A stretch of 64,000 nucleotides of DNA from Janthinobacterium sp. 17J80-10 (GCF_004114795.1 NZ_CP035311.1:3658001-3722000); one strand, 5' to 3'. Counted from the stretch's first letter, positions 7,673-17,561 are shown. Made by a program: numbers and translations. The notes: generated by a model from the letters alone, not told the origin.

Positions 7673-8662
7673 ATGCAACAAGAAATCCGCTTTGCGACCT
7701 TCAATGTATGCAATCTGGCGCCGCCGGGCATGACTTTCTACGACAACCTGCCGCCGTACACCCCGGAAGAATACGAGGACAAGCTGAACTGGCTGGCGCG
7801 CAAGATCGATGAAATCGATGCCGATATCATCGGCTTCCAGGAAATCTTTTCGCAATCCTGCCTCAGGACCGTGCTGGCGCGCACGCGCAATTACCGCGAA
7901 GCCCTGCATGCCGGCTTCGACCCGGATCCGGCAATCGAACCACTCACGCCCAGCGTGGCACTGGTGTCGCGCTTGCCGTTCGCAGCGCCGCCCGCCGCTT
8001 TCCATGCCTTGCCGCCTGCCCTGCTGGCAAGCCTGGCCAAACTGGACAGTCCCCTGACGCGCTTCACCCGTCCCCTGCTGCACGTGCAGGTGCAGGCAAC
8101 GCCGCAATTGACCGTCAATGTCCTGGTGGTGCACCTCAAATCCAAGCGCCCGGACTATCTCGACGGCGAGGATGTGGCCGATCCGGCGCTGTTCGACCTG
8201 GCGTCGCTGCGCTCGCTCTACCGGCGTGGCACCGAGGCGCTGGGCCTGCGCCATGTCGTCGACGCCCTGATGCCGCAAGGCGGCCATGCGCCGCTGGTGG
8301 TCATGGGCGACTTCAACGACATCGCCGAGGCGGTGACGACGCAGCTGGTCACCGGTGCCGGGCGGCCGCCGGCGGAGGTGGACAGTTTCGGCCGGCGCCT
8401 GTTCGACAGTTACCGCATCCAGGCACGGCGCGATTTTTCGCGCGATGTCGGCTACAGCCACATGCACGAAGGTGTCTTCAACACCATCGACCATATCCTC
8501 GTGTCGAAGGAATTCCATCCGGACTGGCCGGATGCGCCGGGCGCGGTAACGGAAGTGATGTACCTGAACGACCACGTGCAACTGAACAGTGCGCAAGCTT
8601 CCGATCATGGCGCGGTGCTGATGCGGCTGGCATTGACCGACAGGGCGGTACCGCTTCTCTGA
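7673..8662 (+). CDS. Endonuclease/exonuclease/phosphatase-family protein
   Basis: A 329-aa metal-dependent hydrolase of the EEP fold. Catalytic blocks are visible: FATFNVCNLAPPG at the N-terminus, IIGFQEIF near residue 45 (metal-ligand Glu), VVMGDFNDIAE near 207 (Asp/Asn), and ASDHGAVLMRL at the C-terminus (catalytic His). No signal peptide, so cytoplasmic. The start at 7673 removes a long non-homologous N-terminal extension. The substrate (nucleic acid, inositol phosphate or other) cannot be told. It ends 17 bp before the convergent xerD. Confidence 0.8.
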   Translation: MQQEIRFATFNVCNLAPPGMTFYDNLPPYTPEEYEDKLNWLARKIDEIDADIIGFQEIFSQSCLRTVLARTRNYREALHAGFDPDPAIEPLTPSVALVSRLPFAAPPAAFHALPPALLASLAKLDSPLTRFTRPLLHVQVQATPQLTVNVLVVHLKSKRPDYLDGEDVADPALFDLASLRSLYRRGTEALGLRHVVDALMPQGGHAPLVVMGDFNDIAEAVTTQLVTGAGRPPAEVDSFGRRLFDSYRIQARRDFSRDVGYSHMHEGVFNTIDHILVSKEFHPDWPDAPGAVTEVMYLNDHVQLNSAQASDHGAVLMRLALTDRAVPLL

Positions 8663-8679
8663 GGCAGCTTGTCGCGCGT

Positions 8680-9627
8680 TCAGCCGCGCGGATGGTGTTG
8701 CGCGTGCAATTGCTTCAGGCGCTCGCGCGCCACATGCGTATAGATCTGGGTAGTGGAAATGTCGGCATGCCCCAGCAGCAATTGCACCACGCGCAGGTCG
8801 GCGCCATGGTTGAGCAAGTGCGTGGCGAAGGCGTGACGCAAGGTGTGCGGCGACAGCGGCGCATTGATGCCGGCCTTGAGGGCGTGCTTCTTGATCAGTA
8901 TCCAGAACATTTGCCGCGTCATGGCGCCGCCACGGCCGGTAACAAACAGCGCATCATCGCTCTGGCCATTCAGGATAGCCGCCCTGGCTTCTTTCAGGTA
9001 GCGCTCGATCCAGGCACGTGCTTCTTCGCCAAACGGCACCAGGCGGGTCTTGTTGCCCTTGCCGGTAATGCGCAGCACGCCCTCGTTCATGCCGACCTCG
9101 ACCGACTTGAGCAATACCAGTTCGGACACGCGCAAGCCGCTGGCGTACATCAGTTCCAGCATGGTGCGGTCGCGCAAGCCCAGCGGCGTGGCGGTATCCG
9201 GCGCACCCAGGAGCGCCTCGACCTGCGCCTCGCTCAGGGTCTTGGGAAAGCGCGGCGGCTGCCTGGCCGACTGCATGTGCAGGCAGGGGTCGGCATCGAT
9301 TCTTTTTTGCCGCAGCGCCATCTGGTAAAAGCGCTTCAGCACTGCCAGGCGCCGGTTGGCTGAAGTGGCCTTGGTATCGGCATGGCGGGCGGCGAAATAG
9401 GCGTGCAAATCCTCGGCTTGGGCGGCGTGCACATGACGGCCGCGTTCGATGCGCAGCCAGCCCGCGAACAGGCGCATGTCGCGCCGGTAGGCTTCGAGGG
9501 TATTTTTCGCCAGGCCGTCTTCCAGCCAGAGGCTGTCGCAGAATTCATCGATGGCGGCCAGATCGGCCGCCTCCAGGACAGGCGCCGCGGCAGGCCGGCC
9601 CCGGCGCGGAATGGGGACACCGGCCAT
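8680..9627 (-). CDS. xerD: Tyrosine recombinase XerD
   Basis: Site-specific tyrosine recombinase that resolves chromosome dimers at dif with XerC, 315 aa. An N-terminal SAM-like DNA-binding domain (about 30-115) is followed by the catalytic domain with Arg in ASGLRVSELV, Lys in GKGNKTRLV, the HTLRHAFATHLL box, LLGHADISTTQIYTHV, and the nucleophilic Tyr in that last motif. The start at 9627 gives the usual family length. The ogt stop codon overlaps its ATG by one base, so the two are translationally coupled. It looks like the housekeeping XerD, not a phage or integron integrase. Confidence 0.92.
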   Translation of the reverse strand: MAGVPIPRRGRPAAAPVLEAADLAAIDEFCDSLWLEDGLAKNTLEAYRRDMRLFAGWLRIERGRHVHAAQAEDLHAYFAARHADTKATSANRRLAVLKRFYQMALRQKRIDADPCLHMQSARQPPRFPKTLSEAQVEALLGAPDTATPLGLRDRTMLELMYASGLRVSELVLLKSVEVGMNEGVLRITGKGNKTRLVPFGEEARAWIERYLKEARAAILNGQSDDALFVTGRGGAMTRQMFWILIKKHALKAGINAPLSPHTLRHAFATHLLNHGADLRVVQLLLGHADISTTQIYTHVARERLKQLHAQHHPRG

Positions 9628-10121
9628 CAGAGTTGCGCGCCTTCGTGCGCCAGCAGCCAGCGCTTGACGCCGACATGAAAGCCGGTCGCATCGCCATGAT
9701 TGGAAAAACCGCCCAGGCCGCCGCTGGCAGTCACGCGGTGGCAGGGAATCGCCAGGGGAAACCAGTTCGCACCGCACGCCTGGCCGACCGCGCGCGGGGC
9801 CGAGCCGATCGCCCTGGCAACGGCGCCATACGTCAGCACCTGGCCGCGCGGAATGGCGCTGATCGCTTGCCAGACCTTGCGCTGGAAAGGCGTGCCCGCT
9901 TCCACCAGGGGCAAGTCAAATCGGAAATCGGGATCCTGCAGGTAGCACGCGATCTGGCGCATCGCCTTTTCGGCCAGGGCATTGACGGGCGCCTGCGCGG
10001 CAAAGGACGGTGGCAGGTAGACCAATTCCTGCACCCATTCTTTGCTGCAGCGGATGCCCATGAAACCGAAAGCGGCGGGGACAATGGCGGCAAACACTGT
10101 GCTGGTCTCTGGTGAATTCAT
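9627..10121 (-). CDS. ogt: Methylated-DNA--protein-cysteine methyltransferase
   Basis: Suicide repair protein that removes O6-alkyl groups from guanine, 164 aa. The active-site box is IPCHRV, preceded by the helix-turn-helix region (IPRGQVLTYGAVARAIG) and Arg-finger segment (SAPRAVGQACGANWFPLA). The N-terminal part is the short Ogt-type domain. Start at 10121 chosen because the longer reading (to 10241) would run through a terminator hairpin at 10167-10194 and adds no homologous sequence; no strong ribosome binding site was seen. One-base overlap with xerD downstream. Confidence 0.88.
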   Translation of the reverse strand: MNSPETSTVFAAIVPAAFGFMGIRCSKEWVQELVYLPPSFAAQAPVNALAEKAMRQIACYLQDPDFRFDLPLVEAGTPFQRKVWQAISAIPRGQVLTYGAVARAIGSAPRAVGQACGANWFPLAIPCHRVTASGGLGGFSNHGDATGFHVGVKRWLLAHEGAQL

Positions 10122-10499
10122 GGCAAAAGAGCTTAGCGCAAAATCCACGGCAGCGGAACCGCCAATAAAAAGGGCGCGTCTTGCGACGCGCCCCAATCTT
10201 TGCTCTGACATTTCGGACCGCTTTGCCAGCGGCATTCTCAAAACGCCTGTCTCCTCGTCACACGGTGCAATCCGTCTTTATTATCGCTCCTGCGGTGCCG
10301 CTAGCGCTGGCACTGCGCTCCTTTGTTGCCTTCTTGCCAAAAATCAATTATCCGGCAGGATCATGCTGGGTGACCGAATGTGCGGTACCTAACACAAGAA
10401 AGCTACTGGGTTGAAACTTTATCAGCGAAAACCAAATCCGATCTGATAAAAATCAGAAGATTTAGAGTTTTACTTGGGTTTAATGCAACAATATTTGTG
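10122..10499. other. Gene-free stretch between ogt and the UspA gene
   Basis: 378 bp without a convincing gene. It holds a strong minus-strand intrinsic terminator (10167-10194) and, just after the UspA-family stop codon, a weaker AT-rich hairpin (TCTGAT/ATCAGA with four U in the loop, around 10441-10458). On the minus strand between them is GATAATAAAG (near 10280), a possible -10 element. A small RNA ending at the strong terminator is possible but nothing proves it. Confidence 0.5.
10167..10194 (-). terminator. Rho-independent terminator upstream of ogt
   Basis: A perfect 9-bp stem GGGCGCGTC/GACGCGCCC (10172-10180 with 10185-10193), a four-base loop, and five U on the minus-strand transcript (plus-strand A at 10167-10171). 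It stands 306 bp after the UspA-family stop and 45 bp before the ogt ATG. It either ends read-through from upstream, ends an unannotated RNA, or works as an attenuator of ogt. Confidence 0.85.
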
Positions 10500-10925
10500 T
10501 TATTTCACCAGCAACACCGGCGCCCTCGCCAGATTCAAAATCTTCAATGACACCGACCCCAGCAGCAGGGTAGAAAGCTGGTTCTGGCCACGTGCCCCCA
10601 TGACGATTTCATCGATCCCCTGTTCGTTGGCAAAACGGGCAACCACTTCGGCGGGGTCACCGACGAAAACATGCGGCATGTACGGAATGCCGGCATCGTC
10701 CAGTGTCTTGCTGGCAGAGGCGAGGGCCTTGGCGCCATCTTCCTGGTGCAATTGCCTGATCTGCGCAGCGTTGACAAAAGCGCTGACACCGCCATGTACC
10801 GGGTATTGCACGTTGATGAGGTGCAGTTCGGCCGTTTCCCGCCCGGTCTGGATTTTTTGCACCAGGTAGGCCAGCGCACGCAAGGCGCTAGGCGAATCGT
10901 CAATAGGAATCAGGATCTTGGACAT
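10500..10925 (-). CDS. Universal stress protein, UspA family
   Basis: Single-domain Usp protein of 141 aa. It starts with the typical MSKILIPIDDSPSALRAL and ends with the nucleotide-binding pattern GARGQNQLSTLLLGSVSLKIL and the terminal APVLLVK, so it is probably an ATP-binding Usp. Cytoplasmic; role in stress survival known only at family level. It follows terC by 45 bp on the same strand. Confidence 0.88.
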   Translation of the reverse strand: MSKILIPIDDSPSALRALAYLVQKIQTGRETAELHLINVQYPVHGGVSAFVNAAQIRQLHQEDGAKALASASKTLDDAGIPYMPHVFVGDPAEVVARFANEQGIDEIVMGARGQNQLSTLLLGSVSLKILNLARAPVLLVK

Positions 10926-10970
10926 TTGCCCTCCACAGTTAATAGCTTGGATTACTTGTTCTGGAATATA

Positions 10971-11714
10971 TCAGGAAGCCTGGGGCGGCTGGCCCGGGCG
11001 TTTTCCCTCGGCCAGGTCGTCCAGTGCCGGTGCACGCCGCGCCTGCGTGCGGGCAGCCAGCGCTTTGCCGATGGCCACGACAAGAATGGCACCGACCACC
11101 GGCCCCACCCATTTCGCCAGCGGGAACGCCGCCATCACGGCATCGTGGACGGCCACGTCCGACACCAGCATGCCACCGGCAATCCAGCCAAGCAGGGCGC
11201 CGCCAGCCACAACCACGATCGGGAAGCGGTCCATCAGCTTGATCACCAGTTGGCTGCCCAAAAGGATGATGGGGATCGACAGCAAGAGGCCGAAAATCAC
11301 CAGGCCCAGGTGGTCGCCTGCCGCGCCGGCAATGGCAATGACGTTATCCAGGCTCATCACCGCATCGGCGATGATGATGGTCTTGACCGCGGCAAACAGC
11401 GTCGTGCCGGCTTCGATGTTATGCCCACCCTCTTCCGGTTCCGGCTGCAAGAGCTTGGTGCCGATCCAGAACAGCAGCACGGCGCCGATAATTTTCAGGT
11501 AAGGGACCGCCAGCAGGCTGACAGCAAAAAAGATCAACACAATGCGCAAGCCGATGGCGCCCACCATGCCCCACAGGATGCCGAGCTTGCGTTCGCGCGC
11601 CGGCAGACGGCGGCACGCCAGGCCGATCACGACAGCATTGTCGCCGCCCAGCACGATATCGATGGCGACGATCTGCAACAGGGCGATCCAGAACTGCGGG
11701 CTGGTGAAATCCAT
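10971..11714 (-). CDS. TerC-family membrane protein (YjbE type)
   Basis: Integral membrane protein of 247 aa with about seven helices. The TerC hallmarks are the acidic intramembrane motifs IDIVLGGDNAVVIGLA (residues ~18-33) and DAVMSLDNVIAIAGAA (~117-132). A polar Arg/Pro-rich tail ends the protein. Relatives are linked with metal (Mn2+ or tellurite) handling; the exact substrate is not visible. A GAAAGG ribosome binding site precedes the ATG at 11714. Divergent from the AEC transporter gene. Confidence 0.85.
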   Translation of the reverse strand: MDFTSPQFWIALLQIVAIDIVLGGDNAVVIGLACRRLPARERKLGILWGMVGAIGLRIVLIFFAVSLLAVPYLKIIGAVLLFWIGTKLLQPEPEEGGHNIEAGTTLFAAVKTIIIADAVMSLDNVIAIAGAAGDHLGLVIFGLLLSIPIILLGSQLVIKLMDRFPIVVVAGGALLGWIAGGMLVSDVAVHDAVMAAFPLAKWVGPVVGAILVVAIGKALAARTQARRAPALDDLAEGKRPGQPPQAS

Positions 11715-11866
11715 GATTACCTTTCAAGTATTGCAATTGCATACATAATGCGAATCCGGCATTATGCGCTGTTCCGGGACCGCTGAAAATCATTGGCTTG
11801 CAGAAACATGGCATGCCGGGTATCTTTCCAGCTTCTTTTCTGTTGTTGCTCCCGCCTCCCGGTTTC

Positions 11867-12763
11867 ATGTCCATCGCCTCCCTCCTGCTGCCCGACTTCA
11901 CGCTCATCGTGCTCGGTTTTATTTTGTTCCGGGTGACCAACTGGGGCCAGGCATTCTGGAGCGGCGCGGAAAAGCTGGTGTATTACGTCCTCTTTCCCGC
12001 CCTGCTGTTTTATTCGACCACGCGCGCACCGCTGGATTTTTCCAGTACCGGCAAGCTCCTGCAGACGGCGATGCTGTCCCTGGCCGGCGGCATTGCGTTG
12101 GGCTGGCTTGGCAAGCCGCTGTTTCGGCCAGGGCCGATGCTGTTCGAGTCTGGTGTCCAGACCGCCTTCCGTTTCAATTCCTATATCGCCCTGGCGGTGG
12201 CCTCGCGCCTGGCAGGCGATGAAGGCGTCGGCCTGATGGCATTGATCATCGGTTTTGCCGTGCCGACCGCAAACATGGCGGCAGTCCATGCGCTCACCCG
12301 CAAGGATGGCGGCCTGCTGCGCGAAATGGCAAAGAATCCGATGCTGGTCTCGACCCTGTGCGGCGTACTGTTCAACCTGGCAGGCTTGCAGGTGCCGGAA
12401 GTGCTGGGCGCGAGTCTGTCGCGGCTGGGCAATGCCTCGATTGCGCTCGGGCTGATCATGGTCGGCGCCGGATTGCGCATGTCGGGGTTGCATGAAGCCA
12501 AGGGGATGGCGGCCTGGTTTACCACCGTCAAGCTGCTGGCGATGCCGGCGCTGGCACTGGTGATCGGCCATTGGCTGGCATTGCCACGCCTGCAGTTGCA
12601 GATCGCCGTCATGTTCGCGGCCCTGCCGACGGCGTCCAGCGCCTATGTGCTGGCGGCGCGCATGGGCGGCAACGGCCCCTTTGTCGCCTTCCTGATTTCG
12701 GCGGGCACCGTGCTGTCGATCCTTACCCTGCCGATGTGGCTGGCGCTGGCTGGCGGAGCTTGA
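11867..12763 (+). CDS. AEC-family (auxin efflux carrier-like) transporter
   Basis: Inner-membrane carrier of 298 aa with about ten helices, matching the bacterial AEC family of organic-acid or malonate-type permeases: MSIASLLLPDFTLIVLGFILFR at the start in two pieces, AFRFNSYIALAVASRLAG near 105, and ALPTASSAYVLAARMGGN near 250. The ATG at 11867 is used; in-frame ATG at 11813 and TTG at 11798 would add a short non-conserved extension. Its last 41 bp overlap the 3' end of queG on the other strand. Substrate unknown. Confidence 0.8.
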   Translation: MSIASLLLPDFTLIVLGFILFRVTNWGQAFWSGAEKLVYYVLFPALLFYSTTRAPLDFSSTGKLLQTAMLSLAGGIALGWLGKPLFRPGPMLFESGVQTAFRFNSYIALAVASRLAGDEGVGLMALIIGFAVPTANMAAVHALTRKDGGLLREMAKNPMLVSTLCGVLFNLAGLQVPEVLGASLSRLGNASIALGLIMVGAGLRMSGLHEAKGMAAWFTTVKLLAMPALALVIGHWLALPRLQLQIAVMFAALPTASSAYVLAARMGGNGPFVAFLISAGTVLSILTLPMWLALAGGA

Positions 12764-13844
12764 CCTGTCGGTGCTGCGCCAGCGCCCAGTCCACGTGCTC
12801 ACGCACCACTTCCGAAGCATGCCCGATGCGCGCCTCGAGCGCCGCCACCATCGCCGGCTGAGGGCCAGCAGCGGCCGCGTTGCCTAGCGCAACCGCAATA
12901 TTGCGCAGCCAGCGCTCATGACCGATGCGGCGGATCGGACTGCCTTCGAGGCGCTGGTTGAATTCGTCCTCGCTCCAGGCAAACAGTTCGACCAGGCTGG
13001 CGTCATCGAGGCCATTACGCACGGCGAAATCCGGCAAGACCGCGCGCTGGGCGAACTTGTTCCAGGGGCACACCAGCTGGCAATCGTCGCAGCCGTAGAC
13101 GCGATTGCCGATCAGCGGGCGCAACTCTTCCGGAATACTGCCTTTCAGCTCGATGGTCAAATAGGAAATGCAGCGCCGCGCATCCAGCTTGTAGGGGCCG
13201 AGGATGGCCTGCGTCGGGCAGGCGTCGATGCAGGCATGGCAGGCGCCGCAATGGTCCGATACCGGCGCATCCACCGGCAGCGGCAAGTCGGTAAAAATCT
13301 CGCCGAGAAAAAACATCGAGCCCGCCTGCCGGTTCAGCAGCAGGGTATGCTTGCCGCGCCAGCCAAGGCCGGCGTGGCTGGCCAGCGCCACCTCCAGCAC
13401 CGGCGCCGAATCGGTGAATACGCGATAGCCGAACGGCCCCGCGGCTTCCGCGATGCGATCTGCCAGGCGTTGCAGGCGGGATCGCAAGACCTTGTGGTAA
13501 TCGCGTCCGCGCGCATACACCGACACCACGGCGGCACCCGGCTCTGCCTGGCGGCCATGCTCGCGTGCGCGCCAGCTTTCCGGCGCTTCTTGCGGCAGGT
13601 AATCCAGGCGGGCCGAAATCACCCGCACGGTGCCCGGCACCAGATCGGCAGGACGGGCGCGCTTCATGCCGTGGCTTGCCATATAATCCATTTCACCATG
13701 CATGCCGGCGTCCAGCCAGGCTTGCAGGCCCGCTTCTTCCTGCTTCAGGTCGATGCCTGCAATGCGCACCTCGGCCAGGCCCAGTTCGCGGCCCCAGGCG
13801 GGAATGGCTTGCGCGAGCGCGAAAAAGTCGGGTTGCGTGGTCAT
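12723..13844 (-). CDS. queG: Epoxyqueuosine reductase QueG
   Basis: Reduces epoxyqueuosine to queuosine in tRNA, last step of queuosine synthesis, using cobalamin and two 4Fe-4S clusters. 373 aa, full length. Cluster motifs CGACHACIDACP and CDDCQLVCPWN are intact, and the C-terminal HEAT-like repeats (about 290-365) are present. The ATG at 13844 is chosen over an in-frame TTG five codons upstream. The gene is divergent from tsaE and overlaps the AEC gene tail-to-tail by 41 bp. Confidence 0.93.
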   Translation of the reverse strand: MTTQPDFFALAQAIPAWGRELGLAEVRIAGIDLKQEEAGLQAWLDAGMHGEMDYMASHGMKRARPADLVPGTVRVISARLDYLPQEAPESWRAREHGRQAEPGAAVVSVYARGRDYHKVLRSRLQRLADRIAEAAGPFGYRVFTDSAPVLEVALASHAGLGWRGKHTLLLNRQAGSMFFLGEIFTDLPLPVDAPVSDHCGACHACIDACPTQAILGPYKLDARRCISYLTIELKGSIPEELRPLIGNRVYGCDDCQLVCPWNKFAQRAVLPDFAVRNGLDDASLVELFAWSEDEFNQRLEGSPIRRIGHERWLRNIAVALGNAAAAGPQPAMVAALEARIGHASEVVREHVDWALAQHRQVKLRQPAPATSAG

Positions 13845-13912
13845 CTGGGCACAGGCCAATTGGGAAAATGAAAACGGAGCAATGTTGCGCTCCCTGATCC
13901 GGGATTCAAGAG

Positions 13913-14398
13913 ATGCGCCATTTTAAAACCTTTCTGCATGACGAGGCCGGCACCCTGGCACTGGGCGAATCGCTGGCTCTGGCGCTGGCGCCGGGATTGA
14001 CCATTTACCTGCACGGTGACCTCGGCGCCGGCAAGACCACCCTGACGCGCGCCCTGTTGCATGCGGCCGGCCACAGCGGCCATGTCAAAAGCCCAACTTA
14101 CACCCTGGCCGAACCCTATACCGTCACCCTCGGCGGCAAGCCCGTCGAGGTGATCCATTTCGACCTCTATCGCATGGGTAGTCCGGAAGAGTTTCTGGAT
14201 GCCGGTTTTCGTGAACATTTCAATCCTGACACCATATGCCTGGTGGAATGGCCAGAAAAAGCCGCTGGCGTGTTGCCCGCCCCCGACATTGAGGTGTTTC
14301 TTGGCATCAATGAAGACGGACGTGATGTAGAATTGCAAGCATTATCCGACCAGGGTAGCGCATGCCTCGAACGACTCCACTTCGCCCCCAACCTGTAA
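13913..14398 (+). CDS. tsaE: tRNA threonylcarbamoyladenosine ATPase TsaE
   Basis: ATPase that drives the TsaB-TsaD cycle for t6A37 in tRNA. 161 aa, usual length. P-loop at about residues 36-44 (GDLGAGKTT), the SPTYTLAEPY segment, the HFDLYRM motif near 83, and VEWPEKA near 110 are all family features. The final 37 bp overlap the start of amiC, so the pair is probably co-transcribed and coupled. This tsaE-amiC order is common in proteobacteria. Confidence 0.95.
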   Translation: MRHFKTFLHDEAGTLALGESLALALAPGLTIYLHGDLGAGKTTLTRALLHAAGHSGHVKSPTYTLAEPYTVTLGGKPVEVIHFDLYRMGSPEEFLDAGFREHFNPDTICLVEWPEKAAGVLPAPDIEVFLGINEDGRDVELQALSDQGSACLERLHFAPNL

Positions 14399-15699
14399 AA
14401 CCAGCGACTCTTGCGTCGCAGAAGCGGCGTACTGTTCTCGGTGCCGGCGCCACCCTCCTGCTTTCCGTCCTGACACCCTTGCCGGCCCACGCCGCGCGCA
14501 TTGTTGCCGTGCGTGTCTGGCCGGCCGAAGATTACACCCGTGTCACGCTGGAAAATGACAGTGACTTGAAAGTCAGCCACTTCCTGGTCAAGGATCCGGA
14601 CCGCCTGGTGGTGGATATCGAGGGCGTCGAGCTGAACCCGACGCTCAAGGAACTGGTCGCCAAGATCCAGTCCAACGATCCCTACATCAAGCAGGTGCGG
14701 GTTGGCCAGAACCGTCCCGGCGTGGTGCGCCTGGTATTCGACCTGAAGTCGGCGGTCGACCCGCAGGTATTTACGCTGGCGCCGGTGGGCGCCTACCAGC
14801 ACCGCCTGGTGTTCGACCTCTACCCGGTCAACCCGCCCGATCCGATTGAAGTATTGATTGCCCAGAGCAATGCCAAGGAAGCGGCGGGCAGCAGCTCGCG
14901 GCCGCAGGCCGAGCCTGTCCATGAGCCCAAGCCGGCTGAGCCGCGCATCGCCAGGGCAAAGCCGGAGGAACCGGCAGCGCCGCAACTCACGCGCATGATC
15001 ACGATCGCGCTCGACCCTGGCCATGGCGGCGAAGACCCCGGCGCGATCGGGCGCGGCGGCAGCCGGGAAAAGGATGTCGTGCTGGCGATTGCCAAGCGCC
15101 TCAAGGCCAGGATCGAGGAGCAGCCCAACATGCGGGTGATGATGACCCGCGATGCCGATTTCTTCGTGCCGCTGCATGTGCGCGTGCAAAAGGCGCGCAA
15201 GGTGCAATCCGACCTGTTCGTCTCGATCCATGCCGATGCCTGGGTCGAACCGACCGCACGCGGCGCTTCGGTATTTACCCTGTCGGAAAAAGGCGCTTCG
15301 TCGACGGCGGCGCGCTGGCTGGCCAGCAAGGAAAATGCCGCCGACCTGATCGGTGGCGTCAATATCAAGGTGCATGACAAGCAACTGGCCAGCGTGCTGC
15401 TGGATTTATCGACCACCGCCCAGATCAATGACAGCCTCAAGCTGGGCAAGGCCGTGCTGCGAGAAATCGGCGGCATCAACCGCTTGCACAAGCCGCAAGT
15501 CGAACAGGCCGGGTTTGCAGTATTGAAAGCACCGGATATCCCCAGCATCCTGATCGAGACGGCATTCATCTCGAACCCGGAAGAAGAAGCCAAGCTGACC
15601 GACGACACGTACCAGGAACAGATGGCCGACGCCATCCTGACAGGCATCCGCAAGTATTTTGCGAAGAATCCGCCGCTGGCGAAAAACCGCCTGACGTAA
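14362..15699 (+). CDS. amiC: N-acetylmuramoyl-L-alanine amidase AmiC
   Basis: Zinc amidase that splits septal peptidoglycan at division, 445 aa. The N-terminus has a twin-arginine signal ([15 protein letters not shown]), in line with Tat export of AmiC in other bacteria. An AMIN domain (about 50-150) is followed by a Pro/Ala/Glu-rich linker (170-210) and the Amidase_3 domain with zinc and catalytic motifs [18 protein letters not shown] and IETAFISN. The ATG at 14362 overlaps tsaE. A LytM-type activator is expected elsewhere. Confidence 0.94.
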   Translation: MPRTTPLRPQPVKPATLASQKRRTVLGAGATLLLSVLTPLPAHAARIVAVRVWPAEDYTRVTLENDSDLKVSHFLVKDPDRLVVDIEGVELNPTLKELVAKIQSNDPYIKQVRVGQNRPGVVRLVFDLKSAVDPQVFTLAPVGAYQHRLVFDLYPVNPPDPIEVLIAQSNAKEAAGSSSRPQAEPVHEPKPAEPRIARAKPEEPAAPQLTRMITIALDPGHGGEDPGAIGRGGSREKDVVLAIAKRLKARIEEQPNMRVMMTRDADFFVPLHVRVQKARKVQSDLFVSIHADAWVEPTARGASVFTLSEKGASSTAARWLASKENAADLIGGVNIKVHDKQLASVLLDLSTTAQINDSLKLGKAVLREIGGINRLHKPQVEQAGFAVLKAPDIPSILIETAFISNPEEEAKLTDDTYQEQMADAILTGIRKYFAKNPPLAKNRLT

Positions 15700-15757
15700 C
15701 AACCCTACCAACAACAAGCACCACACAAGCAACCATAAAAGAAACGAGGGAGAAAAA

Positions 15758-17533
15758 TTGAATATCGCCACCACCCGGGTCGGGACCCGGCTCAGCATTG
15801 GCTTCGCGCTGGTCATGCTCCTGGCGGGCATGTTGACGGCGCTGGGGATCTTTCACATGGCGCAAATCCAGCATCGCCTGGAAAAAATCCTCACAGTCAA
15901 TAACGTCCAGAGCCGTCTTACCGCGACGATGCAGGTCTCTGTGATGGACCGCATGGTTGCCTTGCGCAACATCGTGCTGGTCACCGATGCCAGCGAACTG
16001 GAGCAGGAAATCGAGCACATCCGTGAAATGAACAGGCAGTATCTCAGCGCTGAAGAGCAGCTGGAACAAATGCTTGCCGCCCCCGGAGAAGACGGCGCGG
16101 AAGGAAAGGCCTTGCTGGGGAAAATCAAGGAAGCCTCGTCTGCGGCCCTGCCATTGATGACCAAGGCCATGGAACTGGGACAGGCGCAGCAAACAGCCGA
16201 GGCGACCCGGATCTTGCTGGCAGAAGTGCGGCCGGTGCAAAAGCAATGGATTGCCGCCCTCGACGACATGGCCAAGCTGGTCAACAAGCAAAGCATCATG
16301 TACGGCTTCGACTCTGCCAACGAGTATGGCAAGACGCGCAACCTCATGCTGGCGCTGGCCGGCATCGCCCTGCTGATGGGCGTGGTCGCCGCTTTCCTGA
16401 TTACCCGCAGCCTGCTGCGCCAGCTGGGCGGTGAACCTTCCCATGCCGTGCAGCTGGCCGAGCGCATTGCCGCCGGCGACCTGACCGTTGCCATCGACAC
16501 CAAGGCCGGCGACCAGTCCAGCATGCTGCATGCACTGCGCGAAATGCGCGACAGCCTGGCGAGCCTGGTGGGCCAGGTGCGCAACGGCACCGATGCCATT
16601 GCCAGCGCCTCGCGCGAAATCGCCGCCGGCAACATGGACCTGTCCTCGCGTACGGAAGAACAGGCAAGCTCGCTGGAACAGACTGCGTCCTCGATGGAAG
16701 AACTCACCTCGACGGTCAAGCAGAACGCCGAAAATGCGCGCCAGGCCAACAGCCTGGCACTGTCGGCCTCGGACGTGGCAAGCCAGGGCGGCGCGGTGGT
16801 GTCGCAAGTGGTCGATACCATGGGCTCGATCAATGCATCGTCGAAAAAGATTGTCGACATCATTTCCGTCATCGACGGCATCGCTTTCCAGACCAATATC
16901 CTGGCGCTAAACGCCGCCGTGGAAGCGGCGCGCGCCGGCGAACAGGGGCGCGGTTTTGCCGTGGTGGCAGCCGAAGTGCGCACGCTGGCGCAGCGCTCGG
17001 CGGCGGCAGCCAAGGAAATCAAGGAACTGATCGGCGACTCCGTGGAAAAAGTCGATACCGGCGCCAGGCTGGTCGACCAGGCTGGCTCCACCATGCAAGC
17101 CATTGTCGACAGCATCCGGCGCGTCACCGACATCATGGGTGAAATCAGCGCCGCCAGCCAGGAACAGACTGCCGGCATCGAGCAGATCAATCTGGCCATC
17201 ACGCAGATGGATGACGTTACCCAGCAAAATGCGGCGCTCGTGGAAGAGTCCGCCGCTGCCGCGCAAAGCATGCAATCCCAGGCCGACAGGCTGTCGCAGG
17301 TGGTGGGCGTCTTCAAGATCAATGGCGCGGCAAGCGCCGGCAGCGGCAAGCGCGCCCTGGCCAACGCAAAGGCGGCCAAGCCCCGATCGAGCGCGCCAGC
17401 GCTTGTCAGTGCGCCGGCAAAGGCAGTCAAGCCGGCCAGCCCGGCGGCAAGCGCCGCCGCCCGCGCCCCGGAGCCGGAACGCAAGCTGGCGCTGGCACGC
17501 GCCAAGGACAACGACGATTGGGAAGAGTTTTAA
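15758..17533 (+). CDS. Methyl-accepting chemotaxis protein
   Basis: Transmembrane chemoreceptor, 591 aa. Transmembrane helix 1 (about 11-31), a periplasmic four-helix-bundle sensor (to about 190), transmembrane helix 2 (about 191-212), HAMP, and the signalling domain whose hairpin tip reads [20 protein letters not shown]. The C-terminus ends DDWEEF, similar to the NWETF tether for CheR/CheB, after an Ala/Pro/Lys-rich linker. Translation starts with TTG at 15758, fixed by a strong GAGGGAG six bases upstream. Ligand unknown. It ends at an intrinsic terminator that reaches into dedA. Confidence 0.93.
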   Translation: MNIATTRVGTRLSIGFALVMLLAGMLTALGIFHMAQIQHRLEKILTVNNVQSRLTATMQVSVMDRMVALRNIVLVTDASELEQEIEHIREMNRQYLSAEEQLEQMLAAPGEDGAEGKALLGKIKEASSAALPLMTKAMELGQAQQTAEATRILLAEVRPVQKQWIAALDDMAKLVNKQSIMYGFDSANEYGKTRNLMLALAGIALLMGVVAAFLITRSLLRQLGGEPSHAVQLAERIAAGDLTVAIDTKAGDQSSMLHALREMRDSLASLVGQVRNGTDAIASASREIAAGNMDLSSRTEEQASSLEQTASSMEELTSTVKQNAENARQANSLALSASDVASQGGAVVSQVVDTMGSINASSKKIVDIISVIDGIAFQTNILALNAAVEAARAGEQGRGFAVVAAEVRTLAQRSAAAAKEIKELIGDSVEKVDTGARLVDQAGSTMQAIVDSIRRVTDIMGEISAASQEQTAGIEQINLAITQMDDVTQQNAALVEESAAAAQSMQSQADRLSQVVGVFKINGAASAGSGKRALANAKAAKPRSSAPALVSAPAKAVKPASPAASAAARAPEPERKLALARAKDNDDWEEF

Positions 17534-17561
17534 GGGCAGCCGCTGAACACGACTGCGCAAC

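Noticed and set aside
8680-9627. Integron or phage integrase
   Set aside because: Length, motifs and coupling with ogt fit housekeeping XerD; no cassette or att site nearby.
15853-17511. 552-codon open frame on the minus strand opposite the chemoreceptor
   Set aside because: Ser/Arg/Ala-rich shadow of a GC-rich gene; the plus strand has a full MCP with all domains.
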